DNA from: Camellia lanceoleosa
Taxonomy: Eukaryota; Streptophyta; Magnoliopsida; Ericales; Theaceae
NCBI GenBank assembly: GCA_025200525.1
Contig: CM045759.1
Location: 5,642,001 to 5,706,000, forward strand
Length of the DNA stretch: 64,000 nucleotides
Direction: 5' to 3'
Shown: positions 22,806 through 34,802 of the stretch, in pieces
Layout: every line of letters begins with the position of its first letter
Numbering within the stretch: position 1 is the first letter of the stretch
The notes under the pieces: generated by a model
Told to the model about the DNA's origin: nothing
What the model saw: only the letters and a program-made list of their open reading frames with translations
Database searches by the model: none
Translations under genes and position numbers: made by a program

Positions 22806-24250
22806 CGAGATGAAAGGATGTCGGCCTACGCAAAGGAGGTCAACAGATTGGTGGCCTTGTTTCAGAACTGCCAACTACATCAGGTTAGCCGAGATGATAG
22901 CAATCACGCTGATGCATTGGCCAACCTGGCTAGTGCAGTACAACCTGGAAAAGCAAGGACGATAATGGTTGAATACTTGTCGGGCCCGAGCATCGAACCA
23001 CTGACCACAGAGCATGAAGCAATGTGTGTGGACATGGGACCAAGCTGGATGGATGCAATAATAGCATTCCTGAAAGAAGGAAAACTGCCAGATGATCACA
23101 AAGAGGCACACAAGATCAGATTGAAGTCGGCAAGATTCAATCTGACAGTAAAAGGACATCTCTACAGAAGATCCTTCACTGGACCCCTTTTGAGGTGTGT
23201 ACATCCTTCACAAATTGAAGACTTTTTATACGAAATACATGAAGGAATATGTGGAAGCCACACTGGGGACAGATCACTTGCCCATAGGGCCATTACGCAG
23301 GGGTATTGGTGGCCCTACATGCAGAAAGATGCAGAAGCCTATGTAAAGAAGTGTGAAAAGTGCCAAAGGTTTGCACCTCTGATACACCAACCAGCAGCAG
23401 ACCTAAACCCAGTATCCAGTCCTTGGCCATTTGCCCAGTGGGGCATGGATCTCGTTGGATAACTCCCCCAAGCAACTAGACAAAGGAAGTACCTGCTGGT
23501 GGCAACAGACTACTTCACAAGTGGATAGAAGCTGAACCCCTTGCCAAGATTCGAGATGTGGACGTGAAGAGCTTCATATGGAAGAACATCATCACCCGGT
23601 TTGGGATTCCAAGAGCAATAGTTGCAAACAATGGAACACAATTTGATAGTAAGCTAATCAAGAGCTTCTGTGCAAAGTTCAAAATCAAGAATTACTTTTC
23701 AACCCCAAGCTTTCCCCAAAGCAATGGACAAGCAGAAGCATCCAACAAAGTTATCTTGGATGGGATAAAGAAGAGGTTGCACGCAACAAAAGGAAAGTGG
23801 GTGGATGAGTTGCCCAGTATACCTTGGGCATATCGAACTACGCCGAGAAGATCAATAGGGGAATCCCCCTTTGCCATGGCTTATGACACAGAAGCTATCA
23901 TTCCACTGGAGGTCGGCATCCCAGGGATCAGAACCCAGGGTGTAGAGAACGGGACTAATGATGTACAATTAGCCCGAGATATGGATCTTCTAGAAGAAAG
24001 AAGGGAGAAAGCTGCAATTCAGCTCGCAGCATACCAACAACAGCTTGCCAGAGCTTATAAGAAAAAGGTCAACCGAAGGGAGTTTCAAATCGGTGACCTC
24101 ATCTTGAGAAAAGTCGTCAGCAATAAAAAGGATCCCAGAGAAGGCAAGCTTGGCCCAAATTGGGAAAAACCCTACAGAATCATCTCGATACTAGGAAATG
24201 GGGCATATCGGCTTGAAGATAATGAGGGCAAAGAGTTGCCAAGGCCCTAG
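22806..24250 (+). pseudogene. Tat integrase
   Basis: Two frames, 22818-23462 and 23558-24250. The first ends with an HHCC zinc domain (HEGICGSHTGD ... KKCEKCQRF) and WGMDLVG, which carries the first catalytic Asp. The second opens just after TDYFT and carries the third catalytic region (PQSNGQAEASNK). The middle motif reads VANNGTQFD, where an Asn stands at the usual catalytic Asp. A stop at 23460 and a one-base loss near 23520 split the protein. The C-terminus keeps the GxYRL-type end (GNGAYRLEDNEG). Confidence 0.87.
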
Positions 24251-24440
24251 AATATTTGCAATCTCAAGTTTTTTTATCATTAAATTTTCTTGTTCTTTGT
24301 TATTAGCCGAAGTAATAAATAAAGCTTGATTTTTTTCGTGACCGATATGATAGTTAACGACGTTTCCAGAATACATGTATAATGAGAACCCAAGTGGAAC
24401 TTAAGTTCACATTAGGGGGCAGAGAGTTGGAAAATGGTTT

Positions 24441-25005
24441 TAACACTTGTTGAAATTTGAAAAAAATTTACAAGTTAAAGTTAAACCAAAATTTACAAGT
24501 TGAAATTAAATCGAGATCATGTTTAACACTTGTTGAAATTTGAGAAAAATTTACAAGTTGAAGGTAAACCGAGATCATGTTTAACACTTGTTGAAATTTG
24601 TGAAAAATTTACAATTTAAAGTTAAACTGAGATCATGTTTAACACTTGTTGAAATTTGTGAAAAATTTACAAGTTGAAGTTAAACTGAGATCATGTTTAA
24701 CCCTTGTTGAAATTTGAGAAAAATTTACTAGTTGAAGTTAAACCGAGATCACGTTTAACACTTGTTGAAATTTGTGAAAAATTTACAAGCTGAAGTTAAA
24801 CCGAGATCATATTTAACGTTTGTTGAAATTTTGTGAAAAAATTTACAAGTTGAAGTTAAACCAAGATTATGTTTAACACTTGTTGAAATTTGTGAAAAAT
24901 TTACAAGTTGAAGTTAAACCGAGATCATGTTTACAAGTTAAAGTTAAACTAAGTTTATATTTAACACTTGTTGAAATTTTGTGAAAAATTTTACAAGTAG
25001 AGACC
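24441..25005 (+). repeat. 58-bp tandem array in Tat 3' untranslated region
   Basis: Units beginning TTAACACTTGTTGAAATTT start near 24441, 24524, 24582, 24640, 24698, 24756, 24814, 24874 and 24962. The spacing is 58 bases for the central copies, with 83 and 88 at the edges. Each unit continues GTGAAAAATTTACAAGTTGA and AGTTAAACCGAGATCATG. About nine copies with small sequence variation lie just downstream of integrase. Confidence 0.92.
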
Positions 25006-25343
25006 AAGGCTGTACCAAGAAAGGTACTTATGTACTTGCCGAGGTACACCATTGGTTTGTATAACCGAAGTATGTCACCCCGAGAATGTGGCACCACACT
25101 AAGGTGTATATTGAAGACACAAAATTATTCTAAGTATGAAAGTCATACAAAAGCAGTAAAGGGGTGATAAAGATACAAGCATTCAGGAAAAGAAGTTGTA
25201 TTTATGTACAAAAGAGGGCACTTCAGCCTACCAAAAGAGTAATTGTTCAAAGATTACAAAAGAAGGCACATCGGCCATGTAAAGAGCTTACATTGTTTCA
25301 AAGAAAAATAAAGAAGCATAGAAAAAAGAAGGAGAAGATCAAA

Positions 25344-27641
25344 TTAAGACCCTTCGGCAACACTCAATGGTTGGGTTTGAAGTTCAGAAGACTACTGGGA
25401 GGACATCTCGGCAGCCTTCTCAGCCGCAAGCTCAACATCTATTTCCTAAATAGTTTGATCGAGGCTCTTGTCGGTGAGAGACACATCCGATGATGCCTTC
25501 TCAGGAGTAGCATCCTCTGGAACCTCCTCACCTTCCTCATCTTGAGTCAAGTCTAGGACTTGCTCATTTTGAGTAGGGGATTGGCCCCAGCAGCTTCCTT
25601 GGACTTCCTCACCAAAGCCTCCTCCTCAGACTCAGAATCATCGTCAGATTGGCTTGGAGTTGGGGGGAATGGAAGAGAAAGGACGTCGGCGTTCTTAAAG
25701 AGGGAGTCCTCAGGGACTTCGAGCTTTTCCAGCAAAGTCATCCAACCAAGGGTGAAACCCTTGTTGCATGCCTGCTTCACCTATTTTTCGTAGTCTGAAG
25801 TGACATCGGCCACCCCCTCATTGTATCCCTTCTGATCGGCAGCCTTGAGCTCGGCGTCTTTAGTGGCCAAGGCGTCTTGCAGTTCTTTCTGGGCCTGGGC
25901 CATCTTTTCCTCGGCCTCTTTCTTTTCGGCCTCAAGAACCTTCTTGATGGCCTCTGCAGAATCTGCCTTCTCTTCGGCATCATCTTTGGCTTTAACAGCA
26001 ACCTCGGCCTGGTCTGCCAAAGTCTTCATTTTTTATTGTAAGCTTTTATTGGTCTTCTGCAGACTGGAGACCTCCCTCTTCTTGTCGGCCAACTCCTTCC
26101 AGTTCTCAAAGGCTTGCATTGAGAAGGAATGAGCATGCTGGATGGCCTGAAAGTGAACAAAGCAGAAGTTATTGGAAAATTTTCTAAGTACAAAAAAGAA
26201 AGAAAGATACCAAGTGTGAAGACTTACTTGAACAGAATGTTGGAGCATCAAGGCGAAGTTCTTATGCTCAGTCATCACGGCGTTGCAGTCGAGATCCCTA
26301 AGGAGGAGCAAGGCTGTAGTAAGGGCAACACCGACGTTGATGTCGTCGACACTATCCTCAACAAAGACTGGCCTGTCCTCCAAAGTAATAGGTGGAGCCC
26401 AGGGGGCACCAGCCTTCATGGAGCCCGACGCTGTGGCAGATTCTGACCTCGGCCTCTTTGACCGAGTTGATTCGGAGGGTTCAACCTCGACGGGCCTCTT
26501 CTCGGGGGCGGAGGTAGTCTTCTCGCTCGAAGCCAATTTTGAAATTGGCAAGGTGTCCTTAGTATCAATCTGAGTCACCGTTGCCTTTGGCCGAGCCTTC
26601 TTTATCCTTTTTTGTTTTGGCTTCGAGATGGTCTTTGGTTCAACAACATGGCTGGGATGTTGGCCAAGAGGTCCTTAGCAACTGCTTTCTGACGGCCCAT
26701 CTCAGCGACAAAAACTGTTCGGCGTTGTCGATGGCGTTGAGATGGCGGGATTAGCTGTGGAGCCGAGGTAGATGGTTGTTCTGCAGGATCCGAGGTTGAC
26801 CCTTGATCTGGCCGGGATGATGAGGTTGTTAGAGGAGTAGTAGCGAAAGGAGGAGACAGACTCTTCTTCTTCTTCTTTAGGACGTCGGGGAGTACCGACT
26901 TATAGGTCGGGATAAAGTTGAGGACCAGAGGAGCTCTACGCTTGTGGACTGGTAGGTCCAGTAGCTTCTTCAGACCCTTGCTAGGGAAAAAAGACTTGCG
27001 GAAGCCTTTTTCTGGTTTTGGAAGAGCTGCAAGAAAAAACAGACATTAGAATAAACAAAGTATTGAAGACTTTAAAAATAAGTAAGTATGAACACAGGGC
27101 TCTTACCATTACCCTCTACAAAAACTGTTCGAGGAAGAGGATAGAGGTGGAGGTCCTCATCTGGAGCGAACTCCCAGTTTCCCAAGGTAATGAAGTAATC
27201 ATCCCCAGCTCCCTTGTTGGAGTCTGGGAGGTCGGCAACAATTTTGTACTCTGTGGACCTCGGTTTGAGGTAGTAAACATAGCTTGTATCTTTTTTGAGG
27301 CCACACATAGTGTAGCAGTATTGGATGTCGGCTAAGGTAACCCTAGCATTTTCTTGTTTGGCTAAGGCAATTATACCATTTATGACTTGGTAGGAATTGA
27401 TGGCAAGCTACATTGGGTTCAACTTATAGTAATGAATTATCTCATGAAAAAGGATATTGAGTGGGAGCCGAAGTCCGCACTCGATGAAAGCTACAACATG
27501 GAGGGGCATAGAATCAGCTGTGGGCATGATAGAGTCATCCTCCCCAGCCAACCTCAGATGAACGTCAGCCGGGATGTCAAACTCTCGCCTAAAGTGCTCT
27601 AACTTGGTTGAGGTGTCTACCCTATGTTTCCACATACCCAT
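25344..27641 (-). pseudogene. Antisense intron-containing gene of Tat element
   Basis: Minus-strand coding region opposite to gag-pol. The ATG is at 27641. The N-terminal globular part has a short motif VDTSTKLEHFRREFDIPADV; a TAG stop at 27405-27407 interrupts it, and it resumes through GLKKDTSYVYYL and GDDYFITLGNWEFAPDEDLH. An 80-base intron with GTAAGA donor and TTCTTGCAG acceptor lies at 27027-27106. A basic, Ser/Pro-rich region follows, with a one-base frame change near 26650. A second intron ends at CTTTCAG near 26149. After this comes a strong Ala/Glu/Lys coiled coil (about 25781-26029) and an acidic tail ending near 25344. Similar antisense ORFs are known in plant Tat elements; their role is unknown. 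Confidence 0.8.
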
Positions 27642-27749
27642 GATATCGGCTTAACTGGAGAAGTTGGATTTCAGAAGGAAGTATTTTGGAGGGTTTTAGG
27701 GACCTCGGCTAAAACCTAAAAATACTCAGAATCTGTGGGAAATCGTTTC

Positions 27750-30700
27750 TGTCACGCCCTGAACTCGCCCCTAAAAGTTCGAGCATGACCTAATCAAAAC
27801 CGGACACTTAACTCGATATACATAAGATATGGGGTCTGAATGGAAGCATTACCTATATAAAATATACAAAACATCCATTGAGCTATCACTACTATGCCAG
27901 GATCACAAACAAAACATAAGGCAAATAAACATATAGTGACACGCATATGAGAATCTAGTTATAAACATATACATATACAGACCTAGCCCTCGAGATTGGG
28001 TGCAAAAAAAAACATTGAAAGGAATAAGGATCATATACACTTCAACCTTAGACAAACAATTAGGGTACAAAACCAAAAGCTTAGCATACTCCATAAAATG
28101 AGCTGCCTTCATTTAGGTGCCTGGACACTCTGAGGTTGACATAAGAGGAATGGATGTCATGGGTTAAGATTGACTTCCAGGTTGAGTGCCTACAGAAACA
28201 GACATAACATAAGGTGAACCAAACTCAGTGAATAATAGCACATAAACAGTTCAATACTCAACTTGAATTATAATACATATTCATGCATTTATAAATAAAT
28301 AAAGAGATCATATGGTTAATTTGTTTTTGTACCAATTTCAGAACGGCCTTGGGCCCAATCTTAAACAAAGTGGCATGAAGCCCTTAACAGAATGGCATGA
28401 AGCCCTTTCACACATGTATAAATTCAAGAGGTGTCTCGTACGGATTTTAGAGGTGACTCGCATTACAGCACTTAGTTCCGTACAACACTTTGTTTCATAC
28501 CAGAAATACATAATGGCCTCTGGCCTAATAGATTATATAGAATGGCCATAGGCCAGATTGGCTTCAAGCCTAGATCATATATGTATGGACTCAAGAGGTG
28601 TCTCACACGAATTCTAGAGGTGGCTCACAATGTAGCACTTAGTTCCGAGTAGCACTTTGTTCCATACCAATATCATTAGGTCTTACAGATCGAACCATTC
28701 ACATCAAGTCATACCATAAACGGAAACAAATTCACATATATTCTTAATTATGCTTGAATCATAAACAGAAATCAAAGTTCATGTTTGCTTATACATGGTA
28801 CATGCATTGGCGCTAACAAATCAATATAAAGCATACTTGTTATATCATGTTATTACTGTACACTTAACAAAGATGGAATAATTCCCATCCTAATGTGAGT
28901 CACATAATGATGCTAAACTTTTGCGTTTATGTCGTAGATTCTGAATAACTTCAGGTCCATATGGAACACAACAAAATAACTTCAGATTTATATGGATACA
29001 CATAGCTTTTCCAATTATTCTGATTCCTCGAAGGTGTCCACACTTGATAACTTATAACTGAATGGCCTGTGGCCTATTAATAACAAAACGGTATGCTCTC
29101 ATATCTACACAGAATCCGTTGTTCAAGAGTGAACATAAATTCTCTTTATTCATAGTTCGCTTGAGCTATTAATCAGAAGCATACAGAAGTATACACATTT
29201 GGTTGTCGTTCATATATGTTAACATAGTTGACTTGCAATTAACAGAGTATTAATGGTAACCGTTGCATCATTCACATGAGTTAACATAATTAGTTTAAGT
29301 TTAACAGAACATTGTTGATAATTATTAGCGAAAGGTAGGCACATTTTACAGATTGAACGATTCTAGAGATACGTGGATACCGTAGTTCCATAATGCTCAT
29401 ATGTTCCATTTGTTTGTCATGAATCACTATAGCTATCTTGCAGATAACAGAATGTTAGTATTCAGTATCCACAGTAAACAGAACATACTGCTTAATAATG
29501 CCTTTAGATTTTCCAATCAACATATTGTTAACATAATTACTTGAAAGGAACGGGATGCTAACCATGAGATTCATTAACGATAATTAAATGTACAACCACA
29601 GTACTACTCACAGTGCTATAGCGGAGCACTTGACCCTTCCGAGATATGACCTACACATGTGCATAACTTATACATTAGTTCTTGTTCTTTCTTTCATTAT
29701 TCCCTGCATCATTTTACTTCAAACAAATTTACAGACATCTTAGGAACATCAAACATAAATTTCAAAAATACCAGAGGGTTAAGCACGCAAAACAGAGCGA
29801 ACAATTTTTTGCAACATGGGCCGCACGTGTCAGGAGCCCCTGCGTCGCGGTAAGGATCCCCACACGTGCGGTGATTCTCGGTCAAAGGTGAAATTTTCCA
29901 AAAAAAATCCCATTTTTTGGTAAGCTTGTATAAGGCCCAAAATAGGTTCTTTAATTGATGAAACATGATTTAAAAATCATGTACAAAGATATTTCAAACT
30001 TACAACAATCTCAATATGAATTGATTTCACAATTTCTTGCAATTTACAAATATAATTTAAACATTTTGAATCCCTACCATAAGTTCCCAAATATTTATAC
30101 AATCATCCTAATCCATAAATGAGTTCAAATATGCAAAGATAAGAACTAGAATGGAATTCTTTTCCATATACCTTAACTTAACCCCAAATCAATTCAAGGA
30201 TAACACATCTTTTAATTCAACCATCATCACAACACAACTTCAATACATACTCTAATTTGCATAATTAACAAAAGAAATCTTGCTTATTTTCAATAAAGGA
30301 ATGATTCTAAGTAGGCCACACATACCTTGAGCTTCAAATCCTACAATCCCTGTTAACTTCTCCATCTTCTTCTTGATGAGCTTCTCTCAAACCCTTTCTT
30401 TCCTTATTTCTCTCTCTCTCAGGAGGTTTCTTTTTTTTTTTTTCCTTGCAAAGGCTCTCTAGTCAAGCATATAAGGAATATAGGCATATATAAAAGGTGA
30501 ATAGGACAAAACTCAATCGTTTAATCCTTCCAAATTGAAATTTCACAGAAACACTTATTATTACCTAAAAATTATGTTGATCTCAAATATGAAATTAATT
30601 TCGGATTATTAAGCCTCTAAGGCTCTCAATTTCTGATCCAAACATTCTAATTGTGACAGATTTTTCTCTTATGAGACAGATATGCATCCATAATTATAGA

Positions 30701-30812
30701 ATTCACGTAATTAACCTTAATTTCACATAAAATTTCACAATAAACATTTAGGAGCACAGAATAAGGGACTGAAGTTATACCAGAAAACATGTACTAGGGT
30801 TGGGTTATTACA
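27750..30812 (-). mobile_element. Solo LTR, Tekay-like, nested in Tat element
   Basis: A 3063-base block starts TGTCACGCCC and ends GGGTTATTACA, flanked by a perfect TSD GTTTC (27745-27749, 30813-30817). Read on the minus strand it begins TGTAATAACCC and ends GGGCGTGACA, the termini of Tekay/Del-type LTRs. No internal domain or second LTR is present, so it is a solo LTR left by recombination. It has internal direct repeats at 28340-28680 (AATGGCATGAAGCCC, then CAAGAGGTGTCTC and GCACTTAGTTCCG, each repeated). It separates the antisense gene from its probable promoter. Confidence 0.9.
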
Positions 30813-30817
30813 GTTTC

Positions 30818-31724
30818 AGTTTTTCCTAAAAAAATTTTGTGAGTTCTACAAACAAATCCCAAACCTAGATCTATGGAAAAGAAGATTGAAGGCACGAATC
30901 TAGAAAAGCCACAGAAAGCAAAAAAGCAAGAATGTGTTTCAGAATCAAGAACAATGGTGAACTGTTAAGAAAACTGTGACAAAATGTGCACAAGGGCGCG
31001 AGGCCAAGAATAGTGGCAAAAGTGCAAGAAAATTGTGAGCAGTATGTGGGCAAAAGCAAAGTCATGAAATAAACACACTCAGATACATGATTCATAAATC
31101 GAATACTTGAGCAAAACAGCAATGGCAACAAGCAATGAAGCGGAACTTCTTGAAGAGCAACAAAAACTGAAACCAGGAGAAACAGTGGCTTACCAGAAAA
31201 AGTGAAGCCGGTGTGAGGATCGTCGAAGTCAGACGACGGTTGCAGAAGCGATAAAGTGGTGAAAATCACGCCGGAGAAGACGAATACAGCAAATTACAGA
31301 GCTGGGAAAGCTTGAACAATGGAGGATTTGGAGGAAAAAGCTAGAGAGAGAGAGAGAAAGCCTCAGAAACGATAGAGAAGAGTGAAAAGACGAGGGAAGA
31401 AAGGAAGTTTTGTCAAGACTCGAAACGGCAGCAAAAAAGCAATAAATGTGCCTAAAACGACATATGCGTCAGACGGCGCACGCAAGCGAAATTCGACTGA
31501 CAGATGCGTATCAAGTACGATTCAGTAAGGGGAAGACGCGTGGCTAAAACAGTTAAGTTATTATGCATGACAGCTCATACGCGTGAAGGAGCTCATGGAA
31601 TTCTTGTTCTCTAAAAAGACATGTCAGCTTGTATGATGATCTCGTCTGAGAAATTTTAAGCCGACGTACTGAAAGGAAGTACTGATATAGGTTCCATCAC
31701 CTCAAAATGCCGAGGTAATATAAC
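30818..31724 (-). promoter_or_regulatory. Probable 5' region of Tat antisense gene
   Basis: Between the solo LTR insertion and the polypurine tract. No clean coding domain: a 132-residue minus-strand frame at 30871-31269 is rich in Leu/Ser/Phe and has no recognised motif. Position suggests promoter or 5' UTR of the antisense gene. A GA run lies near 31345. The assignment is inferred from position only. Confidence 0.35.
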
Positions 31725-31736
31725 CTAGGGGGCAGT
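31725..31736 (+). other. Polypurine tract of Tat element
   Basis: CTAGGGGGCAGT immediately precedes the TG of the right LTR. Confidence 0.7.
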
Positions 31737-32285
31737 TGTAGGGATATATTTTCTGAGTACCAACACATGGCCAAGGTGACGCTGACGTGTCAGCCGAGGT
31801 GCCACATGTCCTGGACATGACGCCGAGGTTATCTCGGCTAGGCCGAGATTATCTCCGAAGATATCGGAATCCGGGATAAGCAGATAAGGGACAAGAGTCC
31901 TAAAATGAGGAAGGACCCCAACCTGGATAAGGATAAAGCTCTCAGGGAGTTTATCTTTATCTATTGAAGAGTCCAAGATTAGCAAGTAATCCTAAGTACA
32001 TTGAAGCTAGGTTTCTGTTGGGACTAGGATTGAGTTAGCTATAAAAGAGAAGCACCCCCAATGGGTCTAAGGTACGCAATTTATATTCAGAACTGTGAGT
32101 TAAGCACAATTGATTATCTGTGAGAGATATCTAATTACTGACTTAATCATCGAAGTGCCCCCGGGTGGACGAACCACCACCGGAATCTCTTCTTTCTGTT
32201 GCAGGTCATTCAGGCGCCATCTATTCTGCCAATGCTTTCCAGCTGAATACTGAGTTGGCAGTGTGGTCAGAAATTCACTCACACA
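31737..32285 (+). repeat. 3' LTR of Tat element
   Basis: 549 bases, identical in length to the left LTR, starting TGTAGGGATATAT and ending CACTCACACA, followed by TSD AGAAC. Confidence 0.92.
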
Positions 32286-32348
32286 AGAACCAAATGTCAT
32301 GGGTTTGAATCAGGAGAGCATTATTGTAGCGAAGGAATTATTGATATA

Positions 32349-32460
32349 CAATGTCCACCATGTAATTGTTCTAAAAATAGGTCCATGAGACACAGACAGA
32401 GACACGATGTCAAATGCTATAAAAAAAATATAAGTAAAACACTTTCCATTACTAATTAAT
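32349..32460 (+). repeat. Diverged copy of the sequence left of the Tat element
   Basis: ACAATGTC, AAAATAGG(C)TCC, GATGTCA and ATAAGTAAA blocks occur here in the same order as at 17878-17985, just left of the Tat insertion. The target may have been an old repeated element; the join ATGGTATTAGAAC|CAAATGTCATGGG resembles a retroelement start. Confidence 0.55.
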
Positions 32461-34619
32461 TTTAAGGCAGAGTTGGGTAATGGAATTAGTTGAGGTTTTT
32501 AAAAACAATGGTGATAGTCTAACTAAAATGACAATACAGCAGTTCGATGGCACTAATAATCCATTGTGAGACTTGAAAGTTTGAATACATTGGGCGTTTG
32601 ATGCAGCTGATTTGGCTGTTTTTTTCTTTTCTTTTCTTTTTTTGAAATTTGTAATAGATTGCTTAGGTAACCTTTGCTTACAATTTACTAAGTAAAAATA
32701 ATTTAAATAAATTATAAACAATTATATTTTAAATTATAATAAATTGTATCAAACAAATCATAATTTCCCTCACTTTTAGCTACTGTTTAATTCCATTCCG
32801 TAAAGAGAGGGTGATCATGAATCCGTCTAATCCGCTCAATCCGATTGAACCAATCCAACCCGATTAATATTGCGCGGATGCATGTCTTTCGACAGATAGA
32901 TGTGGTTGAAATATTTCAAAATTCGCGGATACTATTCGGATGGCGGATCAACCATCTTGCACCCGCATGAACCCGATTTGTCTGTAGATAAAGTTCAAAA
33001 AAAAAAATTACTAACAAGTAACAACAGAGTAGAAATAATAAAATACATATTTTTTTATGAAAATAAAAAATAATACTTTAAAAATATGCATGCGTGATGC
33101 CATGACATTATATACACAAATAATATATATTTTTTTCATATTACTAGTTATTGAAGATTGTAAAAGTTATGAATTATAACTTAAAAAAATATCCAAAATT
33201 TGTAAAGTCTATACTGCCAAACCAATCGCATCTATCCATCAACCCATATGATCTACTCAATCCATATTCGCCAAATTGGTAGGCGAATGCTAATTAATTT
33301 TTTTTAATCTACTAAATTTTGAATAAATAATAGATAAAATATCACCTGACCTAACCTGATCTGTTACCACCGGAGGGAAGTGCGAAATGACCCTCTTTTA
33401 AGCCCATTCTGTTACCACTGGAGGGAAGTGAGAAAATGACCCTCTTTTAAGCCCATTCATTTATATCTTCACCGTCTCATCTACTTCTTATAACGAGTAC
33501 AAGTTGGGAATTACGCTTAGTTTGGGAACATATTTTTTTAAGTAATTTTTTGATTTTTTTATTAAAATATAATGTAAAAAAATTAATATATTTGGAATGA
33601 TTTTTTGACTTTTTACGAAAAGATGTGCAAAAAGTAAAGAGAAAATAAAATATTTGACTTTTTAGTATAAGTTGTTGATTTTTTAACTTTTTTAGTAATT
33701 TTTTAATTTTTTGATTAAAAAAATTACTTGCCAAATGAGGCCTTAGTAACCATTTAAATAACATTATTATTTTTCAACTACAACTTATAATGGGGACAAA
33801 TTGGGAATTAGAAAACATGAGGTAGATAAATTATTTAATACTTATCAAGAATCGAGTGGAACTCATAAAATTTTAAGAGCAAATAATATTTGTGGTCCCT
33901 GTCATTTTTCTTTTTTGTTAATTTGATTTTTAATTATATCAATTTTACCTTTTAAATTTTTATCATTATGACAATTTAGTTCAATTAGTAAATTAGACAA
34001 TAATCAAAAGAAAAATTATTCATTAAAAAGGAATTAGATCTTTTCAAATTAGATGTTCATCCTGCCATTTAAAGGAGAATAGACTATTTCAATTTGAACG
34101 TTAATCCCTCAATCACTTTGAGAATGGTGAATTGACTATTTTACGTATTGATTTCAGTATAATTTCTAAACTATTGTTATTAATTAGACCAAACTAACAC
34201 AATAGAAAAATAAAATTAACGCAATTAAAATTATAAAGACCAAATTAACATAAAAAGACAAATTATGGAGAGTACAAATATAATTTATCCAATTTTTAAA
34301 ATTATCAACAACAAGATAAAATTTTAACAATCAAATTGACTTGATTGACGGTGAATTGGGTTGTAAATCAACCAATATGCATGCAATTTTCATTCCCGTT
34401 GGCATATATACGGGGGTGTATCAATGTCAGAAGGTCAAAACAAAAATATATATGATTGATATGTAAATATCAGCCAATAATTAAAATCATAGCTACTTCT
34501 CAACAACTTCTTGTAATGAATTCTAAAGATAAGTTTTCTGGCCAGAACACCAGTTGGGAGTTCTGAAAGCAAGTTATGGAATTGGTTGGGAGATTTAAAA
34601 CAAAACTGCCAGCATAGCC
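32461..34619. other. AT-rich spacer upstream of SAM gene
   Basis: No gene seen. Notable parts are a tandem duplication of about 49 bases at 33361-33460 (TGTTACCAC, GGAGGGAAGTG, ATGACCCTCTTTTAAGCCCA twice) and a probable hAT-like MITE at 33511-33748 (CGCTTAGTTTGGG left end, CCAAATGAGGCCTTAG right end). The GACC/GACTCCCTTTTAAGCCCATTC word returns at about 34705, beside the SAM gene. Confidence 0.55.
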
Positions 34620-34802
34620 AAAAAAATGATGAGTAACACCTAACAATTTCATCACACTAATGATGCATTGTTTTAAATTGCATATATACAGAGCAAAGTA
34701 AGAAATGACTCCCTTTTAAGCCCATTCATTTACATATCTTCTTCACCTTCTCAACAACTTGTTGTATATATCAAAAGCATCAAACATGATCACCAATTAG
34801 CC
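34620..34802 (+). promoter_or_regulatory. SAM gene upstream region
   Basis: A TATA-like GCATATATACA lies at about 34680-34690, some 115 bases before the ATG. The segment CCCTTTTAAGCCCATTCATT matches the duplicated block near 33390-33470, so part of this promoter exists in extra copies upstream. Confidence 0.45.

Larger units (their letters stand above)
18024..32285 (+). mobile_element. Ty3/gypsy Tat-lineage element with antisense gene
   Basis: Two 549-bp LTRs ending TCACTCACACA are flanked by TSD AGAAC (18019-18023, 32286-32290). The interior holds a primer-binding site, gag, protease, RT, a first RNase H, a second (archaeal-type) RNase H and integrase. These are followed by a 58-bp tandem array and a gene on the opposite strand before the polypurine tract. 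Dual RNase H and an antisense ORF between pol and the 3' LTR are known traits of the plant Tat/Retand group. Several in-frame stops and frameshifts disable it. A solo LTR of another family is inserted at 27750-30812. About 14.3 kb overall, about 11.2 kb without that insertion. Confidence 0.93.
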
